Assembly: GCF_023499255.1 (NCBI RefSeq)
Contig: NZ_CP092183.1
Location: 503,501 to 567,500, forward strand
Source: Couchioplanes caeruleus
GTDB taxonomy: Bacteria > Actinomycetota > Actinomycetes > Mycobacteriales > Micromonosporaceae
DNA length: 64,000 bases
Reading direction: 5' to 3'
Position 1 is the first letter of the stretch, and each line of letters begins with the position of its first letter. The notes below the pieces were generated by a model that had not been told where the DNA came from, did not search any database, and worked only from the letters and a program-made list of their open reading frames with translations. The position numbers and the translations under genes were made by a program. This document shows, piece by piece, positions 57,336-64,000 of this stretch.

Positions 57336-58589
57336 ATGGCCTACGACGAGACCACGTACCGCCGGAACACCGGTGACGACCAGGCGGAGAGCAATCCCGC
57401 GGCGTACCGGGCGGGGCTGGCGGCCACCGACTTCCGCAACCGCCGGCGTGACCTCGACGCGGACGACTCCGGAGCCCGCGTCACCGAGCCGATCGCCGAG
57501 CCCACCGCCCGCGACGACGGCCGCGACCGGCTCGGCGTCCACATCGGGTGGGAGATCGTGCTGCTGCTCGCCGTGGCAGCCGTCGCCTATCTGCTCTACC
57601 GGCTCGATCCGGCGGCGCTGCGCCGTCCCGCGCTCGACACCCTGCTGATCTCCGGCGCCACGATCGGCCTGCTCACCCTCGGTGCGGGCCTGACGCTGCG
57701 GGCCGGCGTACCCAATCTGGCGGTCGGTCCGATCGCCCTCGCCGCCGCGCTGCACTACGCGGAGAACGGCGACAAGGGCCTCGCCCAGTCGATGGTGCCG
57801 GCGCTGGCCATCGCCGCCGGTGGCGGCCTGGTGGTCGCGCTGATCGTGCTGCTGCTGCACGTGCCGGGCTGGGTGGCCTCGCTGGCCGCCGCCATGGGCG
57901 TCATCGTGTATGACCAGCTGCGCACGGCGCCCGTGGCCGTGCAGGGCACCTACGACCCGGCCAACCAGGCGTTCTACCTGTTCGGTGGCTTCGCGCTGCT
58001 GGCCGTGATCGGCGGCGCGCTCGGCACTGTCGCACCGATCCGTCGCATGGTCGGCCGGCTGCGTCCGGTCGGCGACCCGGCGGTCCGGCGCGGCGGTGCC
58101 GTGGCGGTGCCGGTGATCGCCTCGCTGGTCCTGTCGTCGGTCTTCGCGGTCGCCGCCGGCACGCTGATGGCCGCGCAGTCCAGCACGCCCATCGTGCCGG
58201 GCACCGGCCTGGAGTGGACCGGCATCGCGCTGGGAACGGCGCTGCTCGCGGGCACGAGCGCGTACGGCCGCCGCGGCGGCATCTTCGGCACGCTGCTGGC
58301 GGTCGCCGGGGTCGCACTGTTCCTCGACTACGCCGACCGGCGCAACTTCGACATCGCGCTGTTCGCCATCGCGGGTGCCCTTGTGGGCGCGGGCCTGCTG
58401 GTCACCCGGCTGGTCGAGACGTACGGCCGCCCGCTGCCGGCGCCGGGTGTGGGCGACGACTGGGTGCCCACCGGCAACGGCGCGACGTGGTCGCCGGACC
58501 TGCCCGAGACGTGGTCCCCGTCGAGCACCGCGTCGCAGGGCCGCCCGGGCGAGCAGTGGGACTCCGGGCCGTGGGGCAGCGGGCGCTGA
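57336..58589 (+). CDS. Orphan ABC permease-like membrane protein (BPD_transp_2 type)
   Basis: A 417-residue polytopic protein. After a soluble N-terminus of about 70 residues come eight to ten membrane helices. TLRAGVPNLAVGPIALAAALHYAENG resembles the NLSVGAIM segment of sugar or branched-chain amino acid permeases, but it carries no clear EAA loop and no ATPase or binding protein gene is nearby. The Gly/Trp/Ser-rich tail (WVPTGNGATWSPDLPETWSPSS) is cytoplasmic. It may be a repurposed permease. ATG 57336 has AAGGAGG 8 nt upstream. Confidence 0.7.
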   Translation: MAYDETTYRRNTGDDQAESNPAAYRAGLAATDFRNRRRDLDADDSGARVTEPIAEPTARDDGRDRLGVHIGWEIVLLLAVAAVAYLLYRLDPAALRRPALDTLLISGATIGLLTLGAGLTLRAGVPNLAVGPIALAAALHYAENGDKGLAQSMVPALAIAAGGGLVVALIVLLLHVPGWVASLAAAMGVIVYDQLRTAPVAVQGTYDPANQAFYLFGGFALLAVIGGALGTVAPIRRMVGRLRPVGDPAVRRGGAVAVPVIASLVLSSVFAVAAGTLMAAQSSTPIVPGTGLEWTGIALGTALLAGTSAYGRRGGIFGTLLAVAGVALFLDYADRRNFDIALFAIAGALVGAGLLVTRLVETYGRPLPAPGVGDDWVPTGNGATWSPDLPETWSPSSTASQGRPGEQWDSGPWGSGR

Positions 58590-58628
58590 GCGCGTCTCCG
58601 GCCTGCGCAACCCCGAACCGTCACGCCC

Positions 58629-58634
58629 TATGCT
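58629..58634 (+). promoter_or_regulatory. -10 box, leaderless 94-residue protein gene
   Basis: TATGCT, then GGCTGC (6 nt), then ATG 58641. Confidence 0.55.
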
Positions 58635-58640
58635 GGCTGC

Positions 58641-58925
58641 ATGACCGACGCGACCTTCGCCGAGCTGGACGCCCTGCCGACCGAGGAGCTGCGCGAGCGC
58701 GCCTTCGCGAAGGCGCGGGAGCGCCGCGACCTGGGCTTCTTCTGGTCTGTGTTCAAGCATCTGCCGGATTCGGACGACGCCGCCACGCTCGACGGCGCCC
58801 CCAACACCGTCGGCCCGACCGTCGACGAGGCCGTGGCGCTGTGGCGTGAACTGACCGGACACGGGTACGGGGAGCAGGAGCCGCTGCTGCGGGCCGCCTT
58901 CATCGACTACCTGCAGAAGCACTGA
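58641..58925 (+). CDS. Conserved actinobacterial small helical protein, unknown
   Basis: A 94-residue, mostly helical cytosolic protein (MTDATFAELDALPTEELRERAFAKARERRDLGFFWSVFKHLP...). I recall similar proteins in other actinomycetes but no function. The C-terminus TGHGYGEQEPLLRAAFIDYLQKH is well ordered. It has its own leaderless promoter and no operon partner. Confidence 0.78.
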   Translation: MTDATFAELDALPTEELRERAFAKARERRDLGFFWSVFKHLPDSDDAATLDGAPNTVGPTVDEAVALWRELTGHGYGEQEPLLRAAFIDYLQKH

Positions 58926-58990
58926 CTACGTACGGTCGCCCATTCACGCCCGTCGTTTGAAACTGAGCGCCCGCTGGGAATTAGCGGGCC

Positions 58991-59482
58991 ATGGCTCTCA
59001 CCAACCGTTATAAATCCGCGCCGGGTGCGGGCACGCTCGCCGCGCTCATACTCGTCCTGGTCTTCGGCAGCCCCTGGTACGCCGACTGGGCCACGGACAA
59101 CACCAACCCGGAGACCGCCGGTGGCTGGTGGCTGCGCCTGCTGGCGTGGCCGCACTGGCGGTTCGACTCCGACGACTCCCTGCGCTCGATCGTCATCGCC
59201 GACCTCAAGGCGATCCTGGTTGTCGTGCTGACCCTGCTCTTCCTCTACCTGCTGCCCGGTTCCCAGCTGGCCCGGGCCCGCGGCACGATCAGCCAGTTCT
59301 TCGCGGGCTGGGCGGCGTACATCTTCGCCGGCGGCTTCGCCGCGCTGCTCACCACGCTGTTCCTGGCCAACCCGTCGCTGCTGGGCGCCTTCCGCGCCGC
59401 CGGTGACGGAGCCGAGTACGGCCTCTTCGTCGGCTGGATCATCGGCCTGGCCACGCTCGGCGGCCGCCGCGGCACCCGTTAG
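58991..59482 (+). CDS. Four-helix membrane protein, unknown
   Basis: A 163-residue protein with four membrane helices (about 13-31, 72-92, 105-128, 143-160) and an extracytoplasmic loop rich in Trp (ETAGGWWLRLLAWPHWRFD). No motif identifies a function. ATG 58991 has no convincing Shine-Dalgarno. The gene converges on the ABC ATPase; a hairpin lies between. Confidence 0.7.
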   Translation: MALTNRYKSAPGAGTLAALILVLVFGSPWYADWATDNTNPETAGGWWLRLLAWPHWRFDSDDSLRSIVIADLKAILVVVLTLLFLYLLPGSQLARARGTISQFFAGWAAYIFAGGFAALLTTLFLANPSLLGAFRAAGDGAEYGLFVGWIIGLATLGGRRGTR

Positions 59483-59592
59483 CCCTCCTCCCGCCGGGCC
59501 GGGTGCACGCCCCCGCCATCCGAGCCCGGCGCCCACAGGCGCGGAGGTGTACCGAGCCCCCGGTCAGGCACCTCGCCGTCGCGCCGAGCCGG

Positions 59593-59616
59593 AGCCCGGA
59601 CCTCGCGGTCCGGGCT
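59593..59616. terminator. Hairpin between convergent genes (59482 / 59627)
   Basis: AGCCCGGACC (59593-59602), loop TCGC, GGTCCGGGCT (59607-59616): a perfect 10-bp stem, 10 bp past the ABC ATPase stop. There is no T run. Confidence 0.65.
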
Positions 59617-59626
59617 GCGGTGTGTC

Positions 59627-60640
59627 TCATGCCGGCGCGGCGGCCCGCTCATCGGGTACGTCGAACAGCGCCGAGCGGGCGACCGTGCCCACCGGCGTCC
59701 CGTCCTCCACCACGACCACGTTCAGCGCGTCGCTCGTGAGCATCACGCCGAGCGCGTCGTACAGGGTCCCGTCGACGTCGACGGTCGGGAGCCGTTCGAT
59801 CTCCTCGATCTGCCCGACGGGCCGCATGGTGTCGCGCAGTTTGGTGACCGCGAGCCGCCGGATGCCCCGGTCCTCGCCGACGAACTGGCTGACCGCTTCG
59901 GACGCCGGGTTGCTGAGCAGGTCGCCGGGGGTGGCGTACTGCTGCAGCCGGCCGCCCTCGCCGAGAACCGCGATCCGGTCGCCGAGGCGTACGGCTTCGT
60001 CGATGTCATGGGTGACCAGCACGATGGTCTTGCGGACCGCGGCCTGCAGCCGGAGGAACTCCTCCTGCAGGTGGGACCGGACGATCGGGTCGACTGCCGA
60101 GAACGGCTCGTCCATGAGCAGCACCAGCGGATCCGCGGCGAGCGCCCGGGCCACCCCGACCCGCTGGCGCTGGCCGCCGGACAGCTCGTGCGGATAGCGG
60201 CCGCCGTAGCGCGCGGGGTCCAGGCCGACGAGCTCCAGCAACTCCTCCGCGCGGGCGCGGGTCTTCTTCTTGTTCCAGCCGAGCAGCCGCGGGACCGTGC
60301 CGACGTTCGTACGGATCGTCTGGTGCGGGAACAGCCCGACGTTCTGGATCACGTACCCGATGTGCCGGCGCAGCTCGACCGGGTCCTGCCGGGACACGTC
60401 CTCGCCGTCGATGAGGATGCGGCCCTTCGACGGCTCGATCAGCCGGTTCAGCATGCGCAGGATCGTCGACTTGCCACAGCCGGACGGGCCGATGAGGACG
60501 ACGAGCTCGCCGGCGCCGACGTCCAGGCTGATGTCGCCGACGGCCACGGTGCCGTCGGGATAGACCTTGCCCACGTTCTCGAGCGTGATAGACGCCGCGC
60601 TCCGGCCAGCGCCGGAGTCGTTGATCGCGGTAGCGTCCAC
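59627..60640 (-). CDS. Glycine betaine/choline-type ABC transporter ATPase
   Basis: A 337-residue ATPase of the ProV/OpuCA kind. Walker A LIGPSGCGKST, the Q-loop IQNVGLFPHQT, signature HELSGGQRQRVGVARAL, Walker B VLLMDEPFSAVD and H-loop LVTHDIDEA are intact. After residue 250 come CBS-like repeats (TMRPVGQIEEIERLPTVDVDGTLYDALG... NVVVVEDGTPVGTVARSAL), which in OpuA act as ionic-strength sensors. GTG 60640 has AGGAAGG 6 nt upstream, inside the neighbouring gene. The start lies 2 bp from the start of the divergent permease gene. Confidence 0.93.
   Translation of the reverse strand: MDATAINDSGAGRSAASITLENVGKVYPDGTVAVGDISLDVGAGELVVLIGPSGCGKSTILRMLNRLIEPSKGRILIDGEDVSRQDPVELRRHIGYVIQNVGLFPHQTIRTNVGTVPRLLGWNKKKTRARAEELLELVGLDPARYGGRYPHELSGGQRQRVGVARALAADPLVLLMDEPFSAVDPIVRSHLQEEFLRLQAAVRKTIVLVTHDIDEAVRLGDRIAVLGEGGRLQQYATPGDLLSNPASEAVSQFVGEDRGIRRLAVTKLRDTMRPVGQIEEIERLPTVDVDGTLYDALGVMLTSDALNVVVVEDGTPVGTVARSALFDVPDERAAAPA
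60631..60636 (+). promoter_or_regulatory. -10 box, leaderless first permease gene
   Basis: TAGCGT, then CCACGT (6 nt), then ATG 60643. The hexamer lies within the first codons of the divergent ATPase gene. Confidence 0.5.
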
Positions 60641-60642
60641 GT

Positions 60643-61365
60643 ATGTCCTTCCTGTCGAGGGCCCCGGCGCCTGCGTGGCCCCTGGCCGCCCCCGCTGATG
60701 ACGGGCCGGGAAATCCGTGGTTCTCCTGGCGCTATGTCCACGACAACGCCGGCGAGATCCTCTCCGCCCTGCAGTTCCACGCGGGTCTCACCGCGCGCGC
60801 GGTGATCATCGCGCTCGTCGTCGCCGTGCCGCTCGCGGTCGCCGCCTACTGGTGGCGCCCGCTGACCGGCCCGATTCTTGCACTCTCCGGCGTCCTGTAC
60901 ACGATTCCGTCGCTGGCGCTTCTCGCGCTCGTCGCCCCGGCGGTGGGCACGACGAGCGACACGTCGGTCCTGATCGCGCTCGTCCTGTACGCCCTGCTCG
61001 TCCTGGTACGCAACGCCCTCGCCGGCCTGACCCAGGTCCCGAGCGAGGTGCGCGATGCGGCAGCGGGCATGGGGTACGGGCGCTTCGGCCGCCTGGTGCG
61101 CATCGAGCTGCCGCTCGCGCTGCCCGGCATCCTCACCGGGTTGCGGCTTGCCACCGTGTCGACGGTGGCGCTCGTGACCGTCGGCTCGCTGATCGGCAAG
61201 GGCGGCCTCGGCGAGATGATCCTCGGCGGGTTCCGCAACAACTTCTACAAGGCCGAGATCATGACCGGCACGATCCTGTGCGTGGGCCTCGCGCTCGTAC
61301 TGGACCTCGTGCTCGCGGGCCTCGGCCGGCTGGTGACCCCCTGGGCCCGGGAGCGGCGATCGTGA
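60643..61365 (+). CDS. Compatible-solute ABC permease 1
   Basis: A 240-residue permease with five to six membrane helices starting near residue 53. The EAA-like loop EVRDAAAGMGYGRFGRLVRIELPLALPGILTGLR contacts the ATPase. IGKGGLGEMILGGF is the usual follow-up of the OpuC/YehW-type permeases. It works with the second permease, the binding protein and the divergent ATPase. The stop overlaps the next start (GTGA). Confidence 0.9.
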   Translation: MSFLSRAPAPAWPLAAPADDGPGNPWFSWRYVHDNAGEILSALQFHAGLTARAVIIALVVAVPLAVAAYWWRPLTGPILALSGVLYTIPSLALLALVAPAVGTTSDTSVLIALVLYALLVLVRNALAGLTQVPSEVRDAAAGMGYGRFGRLVRIELPLALPGILTGLRLATVSTVALVTVGSLIGKGGLGEMILGGFRNNFYKAEIMTGTILCVGLALVLDLVLAGLGRLVTPWARERRS

Positions 61366-62075
61366 ACTACTTCCGCGAGGGGTTCGTCTGGCTGAACGAC
61401 CCCCTGAACTGGACGAACCCCGGTGGCCTGCTGGACCGGCTGGATGAGCACCTGCTGATCAGCCTGTGGGCGGTCCTGCTGGGCTGCGCCATCGGCTGGC
61501 CGCTGGGCATCTGGCTGGGACACCGCGGCCGCGGCGGCGGGGCGATCGTCACCCTCGCCAACCTGACGCTGGCGATTCCCACGCTCGCCCTGCTCACCAT
61601 CCTGCCGCTCACCCCGCTCGGCTTCGGCAAGCCGCCGGTCGTGGTGGCGCTCGCGGTGTTCGCAGTGCCGCCGCTGCTGGCCAACGCGTACACCGGGCTG
61701 CGGCAGATCGACCCGGAGACCCGCGACGCCGCGAAGGGCATGGGCCTCTCCGGCGGCCAGTTGCTGCGGCAGGTCGAGCTCCCGCTCTCCGTGCCCTATC
61801 TCGCTGCCGGATTGCGTACGGCGGCAGTGCAGGTGGTGGCGACGGCCGCGCTGGCGGCGTTCGTCAACGGCGGCGGGCTGGGCGAGATCATCTCAGCGGG
61901 ATTCGGCGTCGGCATGAGCAACGGCGGCGGCGGCCAGATCGTGGCCGGCGGCATCGTCGTGGCCCTGCTGGCGCTGCTCGTCGAGACGCTGCTGGCGGCG
62001 GTGCAACGGCTCGTGACGCCGGCCGCCCTGCGGGGAGCGCGTCGCCGGCCCACCGCAGCCGCGCCGGCGGGCTGA
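61362..62075 (+). CDS. Compatible-solute ABC permease 2
   Basis: A 237-residue permease with six membrane helices. The loop ETRDAAKGMGLSGGQLLRQVELPLSVPYLAAGLR is the EAA motif, and VNGGGLGEIISAGFGVGMSNGGGGQIVAGG follows. It begins inside the stop of permease 1. The binding-protein gene starts 224 bp later, after a long leader containing a large palindrome. Confidence 0.9.
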   Translation: MNYFREGFVWLNDPLNWTNPGGLLDRLDEHLLISLWAVLLGCAIGWPLGIWLGHRGRGGGAIVTLANLTLAIPTLALLTILPLTPLGFGKPPVVVALAVFAVPPLLANAYTGLRQIDPETRDAAKGMGLSGGQLLRQVELPLSVPYLAAGLRTAAVQVVATAALAAFVNGGGLGEIISAGFGVGMSNGGGGQIVAGGIVVALLALLVETLLAAVQRLVTPAALRGARRRPTAAAPAG

Positions 62076-62256
62076 CCCGTATTCCGCGTTTCGCCGGGAT
62101 TCGCCCTTCGGCTGGGTAACGAATCCGCATCGCCGATCCGGGGGCGGCATTAGTTGTCGTACCCCCCGGTTAGGAACGACGGTGCCGCTCCTTCCCAGGC
62201 GCGGTGCGACAACCGAAGAGTGCGGGCATCGGATCTTCGACTGCCCGTCGGACACG

Positions 62257-62280
62257 CGGCACGGCTTGCAAGCCGTGCCG
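62257..62280. promoter_or_regulatory. 24-bp perfect palindrome before the binding-protein gene
   Basis: CGGCACGGCTTG and its exact complement CAAGCCGTGCCG join without a spacer. It ends 19 bp before ATG 62300. It could be an operator dimer site or, in RNA, a hairpin next to the ribosome site (GAAGGCGG). The permease genes lie upstream on the same strand, so it may separate expression of binding protein and channel. Confidence 0.7.
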
Positions 62281-62299
62281 GGACACAGAAGGCGGCAGT

Positions 62300-63298
62300 A
62301 TGCGTCGAAACCTGCTCCTGACGGCCGGCACCCTCATGACCGCCGCCGTCATCCTCGCCGGCTGCGGCGAGTCCGGCTCCTCCGGCACCGAGGCCCCGGC
62401 CAGCTCCGCCTCGGGCGCCGGCTGCGCGCCCGTCGCCGGTGACAAGCTCGTCGTGCTCACCGACGACAAGAACCTGCAGAACACCGACAACATCGTCCCG
62501 GCCATCAACAAGAAGGCCTCGACCCCGCAGATCGTCGCGGCGCTCGACAAGGTCTCCGCCGCGCTCGACACGACCAAGCTCATCGAGCTCAACAAGGCCG
62601 TCGACATCGACCGCAAGTCGTCGAAGGCGGCCGCTCAGGAGTTCGCCACGGCCAACAACCTGACGGCGGGCCTGCAGAAGGGCTCCGGCGGCAAGCTGAC
62701 CGTCGGTGCCGCCAACTTCAGCGAGAACGCGACGCTGGGCGAGCTCTACAACATCGTCCTCACCGCGGCGGGCTACACGGTGAAGGTCCAGCAGATCGGC
62801 AACCGCGAGCTGTACGAGCCCGCCCTCGAGAAGGGCGAGATCGACGTGGTCCCCGAGTACGCGGCCACCCTCGCCACGTTCCTGTCGGGCAAGGTCAACG
62901 GCAAGGGCGCCAAGGACCCGTCCTCGTCCGACCTGAACACGACGATGACCAACCTCAAGGCCCTCGGCGACAAGGCCGGCCTCGTGTTCGGCACCCCGTC
63001 CAGCGCCCAGGACCAGAACGCCTTCGCCGCCACCCAGGCGTTCGCCGACAAGTACGGCGTGAAGACGCTCTCCGACCTGGCCGCGAAGTGCTCCGGGGCA
63101 GCCACCGTGCTCGGCGGCCCGCCGGAGTGCCCGCAGCGCCCGAAGTGCCAGCAGGGGCTCGTGGACACGTACTCCTTCCAGGCCGGCAAGTTCACGTCGC
63201 TGGACGCGGGCGGCCCGCTGACCAAGACGGGCCTGAAGCAGGGCACGATCAGCGTCGGCCTGGTGTTCAGCTCGGACGGCGCGCTGGCGGCCGGCTGA
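62300..63298 (+). CDS. Glycine betaine/choline-type substrate-binding lipoprotein, circularly permuted
   Basis: A 332-residue lipoprotein (lipobox LAGC, Cys22). Residues about 49-121 (DKLVVLTDDKNLQ...VPAINKK...LIELNKAVDIDRK...) match the usual C-terminal end of OpuBC/OpuCC proteins. The normal N-terminal half begins after a Gly-rich linker at about 130 (LTVGAANFSENATLGELYN, then EKGEIDVVPEYAATLA). The chain ends at VGLVFSSDGALAAG, the point after which LxxLxDDK normally follows. The domain order is therefore permuted, with all segments present. Cysteines near KCSG and PPECPQRPKC may form disulfides. AAGGCGG is the ribosome site. Confidence 0.9.
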   Translation: MRRNLLLTAGTLMTAAVILAGCGESGSSGTEAPASSASGAGCAPVAGDKLVVLTDDKNLQNTDNIVPAINKKASTPQIVAALDKVSAALDTTKLIELNKAVDIDRKSSKAAAQEFATANNLTAGLQKGSGGKLTVGAANFSENATLGELYNIVLTAAGYTVKVQQIGNRELYEPALEKGEIDVVPEYAATLATFLSGKVNGKGAKDPSSSDLNTTMTNLKALGDKAGLVFGTPSSAQDQNAFAATQAFADKYGVKTLSDLAAKCSGAATVLGGPPECPQRPKCQQGLVDTYSFQAGKFTSLDAGGPLTKTGLKQGTISVGLVFSSDGALAAG

Positions 63299-63325
63299 CC
63301 GTCGGCTCCCGTGCCGCGGGACCGC

Positions 63326-63351
63326 GCCCCGGTCGTTCACCCGGCCGGGGC
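63326..63351 (+). terminator. Likely terminator after the binding-protein gene
   Basis: GCCCCGG (63326-63332) pairs with CCGGGGC (63345-63351) across a 12-nt loop. GC-rich sequence and a T-run (AAGTTTTTC near 63370) follow. Confidence 0.55.
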
Positions 63352-63472
63352 CGGCCCCCCGCGTTAGACAAGTTTTTCTTCGATGCATCGGCGCGGCCGT
63401 CACCTGCCGTTACGCTCCGTCCGGGCGCTCCTGCCCGTTCTCGGCCTGTTTCGTAACCGCTGCGACTCTCGG

Positions 63473-63478
63473 TAGCAT
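63473..63478 (+). promoter_or_regulatory. -10 box, leaderless terminal gene
   Basis: TAGCAT, then 8 nt, then ATG 63487. Confidence 0.5.
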
Positions 63479-63486
63479 CTGCGGCC

Positions 63487-64000
63487 ATGTCTGACCGGGA
63501 CCCCGAGCAGCAGAGCGCCCGCCTTCTGCGGGCGCTGATCTGGGGTGGCCTCGGCCTCGCCCCGATCGCTGCGATCATCGTGCTCGCGGGCGGCAGCGGC
63601 GGTGCCGTGCGGTTCGCGGTGCTGCTGATGGCCGTCTGTGTGGTCCTGCTGGGCGCCGCGATGCTGATCCGCAACGACCCGGTGCTGCTGCGGATGGACG
63701 TCGAGGACCGGGTCGCCGCGGAGGTCGACGTGCTGCGCGGGGATCTGCGCGGCGAGATCGCCTCCGCCGCCCAGGCCACCGGGCACCGCGTCCAGGCGCT
63801 CGAGGACGAGATGGCGCAGCTGCGGGTGGGCGGTGTGCCGAGCCGATCCGGGAGCGGCCAGTTCGTGCCGTCACAGACCGGATGGCCGGAAGCCCAGCCC
63901 CACACCGGCTGGTCCGAGGTGCAGCCGCAGACCGGCTGGTCCGAGGCGGAGCCGCAGACGGGCTGGGTCGAAGCCCAGCCGCGGACCGGGACGGCGGCGG
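63487..64000 (+). CDS. Membrane protein with C-terminal 9-residue repeats, right end cut
   Basis: At least 171 residues, open at the window edge. Two membrane helices (about 14-34, IWGGLGLAPIAAIIVLAGG, and 38-60, VRFAVLLMAVCVVLLGAAML) are followed by a charged helical, probably coiled-coil region (DVEDRVAAEVDVLRGDLRGEIASAAQ...). From residue 131 a repeat TGW[SPV]E[AV][QE]P[QHR] occurs four times. It resembles other actinobacterial two-helix proteins with disordered tails; function unknown. The start follows a leaderless -10. Confidence 0.75.
   Translation, partial: MSDRDPEQQSARLLRALIWGGLGLAPIAAIIVLAGGSGGAVRFAVLLMAVCVVLLGAAMLIRNDPVLLRMDVEDRVAAEVDVLRGDLRGEIASAAQATGHRVQALEDEMAQLRVGGVPSRSGSGQFVPSQTGWPEAQPHTGWSEVQPQTGWSEAEPQTGWVEAQPRTGTAA
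63877..63984 (+). repeat. 27-bp coding tandem repeat, four copies
   Basis: Units at 63877, 63904, 63931 and 63958, each encoding TGWxEx(Q/E)Px. The array may continue past the window. Confidence 0.9.

Noticed and set aside
54881..62125. 13-bp match GATTCGTTACCCA at 54881-54893 and, inverted, at 62113-62125, both in upstream regions
   Set aside because: Many 13-bp matches are expected by chance in 64 kb. Flanks do not extend the match, and the distances to the next genes differ.
1..64000. tRNA, rRNA, CRISPR arrays, insertion sequences
   Set aside because: No cloverleaf with a T-loop GTTCRA context, no spaced identical repeats with unique spacers and no transposase or integrase motif were seen by eye. 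A tRNA scan would settle the first point.

Overview
The window is a 64 kb piece of chromosome from a high-GC actinomycete, most likely a Micromonosporaceae-type genome (Actinoplanes/Micromonospora-like). The evidence is the strong GC bias at third codon positions, a WhiB-family regulator, a type VII secretion ATPase, channel and mycosin set, and gene order. Two long stretches follow the order I recall from Mycobacterium tuberculosis: metallophosphoesterase - ponA2 - whiB4 - two ArsA ATPases - DUF4177 - RidA - beta-lactamase-fold - crp - nth - thioredoxin - NUDIX - marP (Rv3683 to Rv3671c), and ppa - dacB - zincin - tilS - hpt - ftsH - folE - folP - folB - folK - DUF3180 (Rv3628 to Rv3605c). 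These comparisons come from memory of those loci, not from a search.

Layout. 1-9 kb: metallophosphoesterase (partial) and YqeY-like gene from one divergent promoter, ponA2-like PBP, wblA/whiB4, two ArsA-type ATPases, a membrane protein, DUF4177, a 59-bp tandem duplication, RidA and an MBL-fold hydrolase. 9-18 kb: genes inserted between the MBL gene and crp, namely a class III adenylate cyclase/ATPase/TPR protein overlapping the MBL gene, a Ser/Thr kinase, and a biotin carboxylase-BCCP plus carboxyltransferase pair whose active-site motifs are altered. 18-24 kb: crp, a CapA-like protein, nth, a TlpA-like lipoprotein, NUDIX and marP, followed by two minisatellites. 24-32 kb: mycP, eccC and eccD of a type VII system without eccB, eccE or esx genes nearby. 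32-40 kb: ppa, dacB, a zincin, tilS, hpt, ftsH, folE.

40-55 kb: the fol operon is split. Between folE and folP lie about 14.9 kb holding a RidA paralogue, a three-gene FtsK/SpoIIIE ATPase module with a small helical protein and a membrane protein, and a relaxase-less type IV secretion-like operon (VirB2-, VirB3/PrgI-, VirB4-, VirB6- and VirB8-like proteins and a lysozyme-like/M23 wall hydrolase). 55-59 kb: folP-folB-folK-DUF3180 and three membrane or small conserved genes. 59.6-63.3 kb: a glycine betaine/choline-type ABC transporter with a circularly permuted binding protein. The window ends in a membrane protein with a 9-residue repeat.

Common threads. At least 18 genes have a TANNNT-like -10 hexamer placed 6-8 nt before the start codon, the arrangement expected for leaderless mRNAs; this fixes several start codons. 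Many other genes are chained by 4-bp ATGA/GTGA overlaps. A cAMP theme (adenylate cyclase, Crp, a Crp-like site before hpt) and a cell-envelope theme (PBPs, MarP, type VII and type IV-like secretion, wall hydrolase) run through the window. No tRNA, rRNA, CRISPR array or insertion sequence was recognised.
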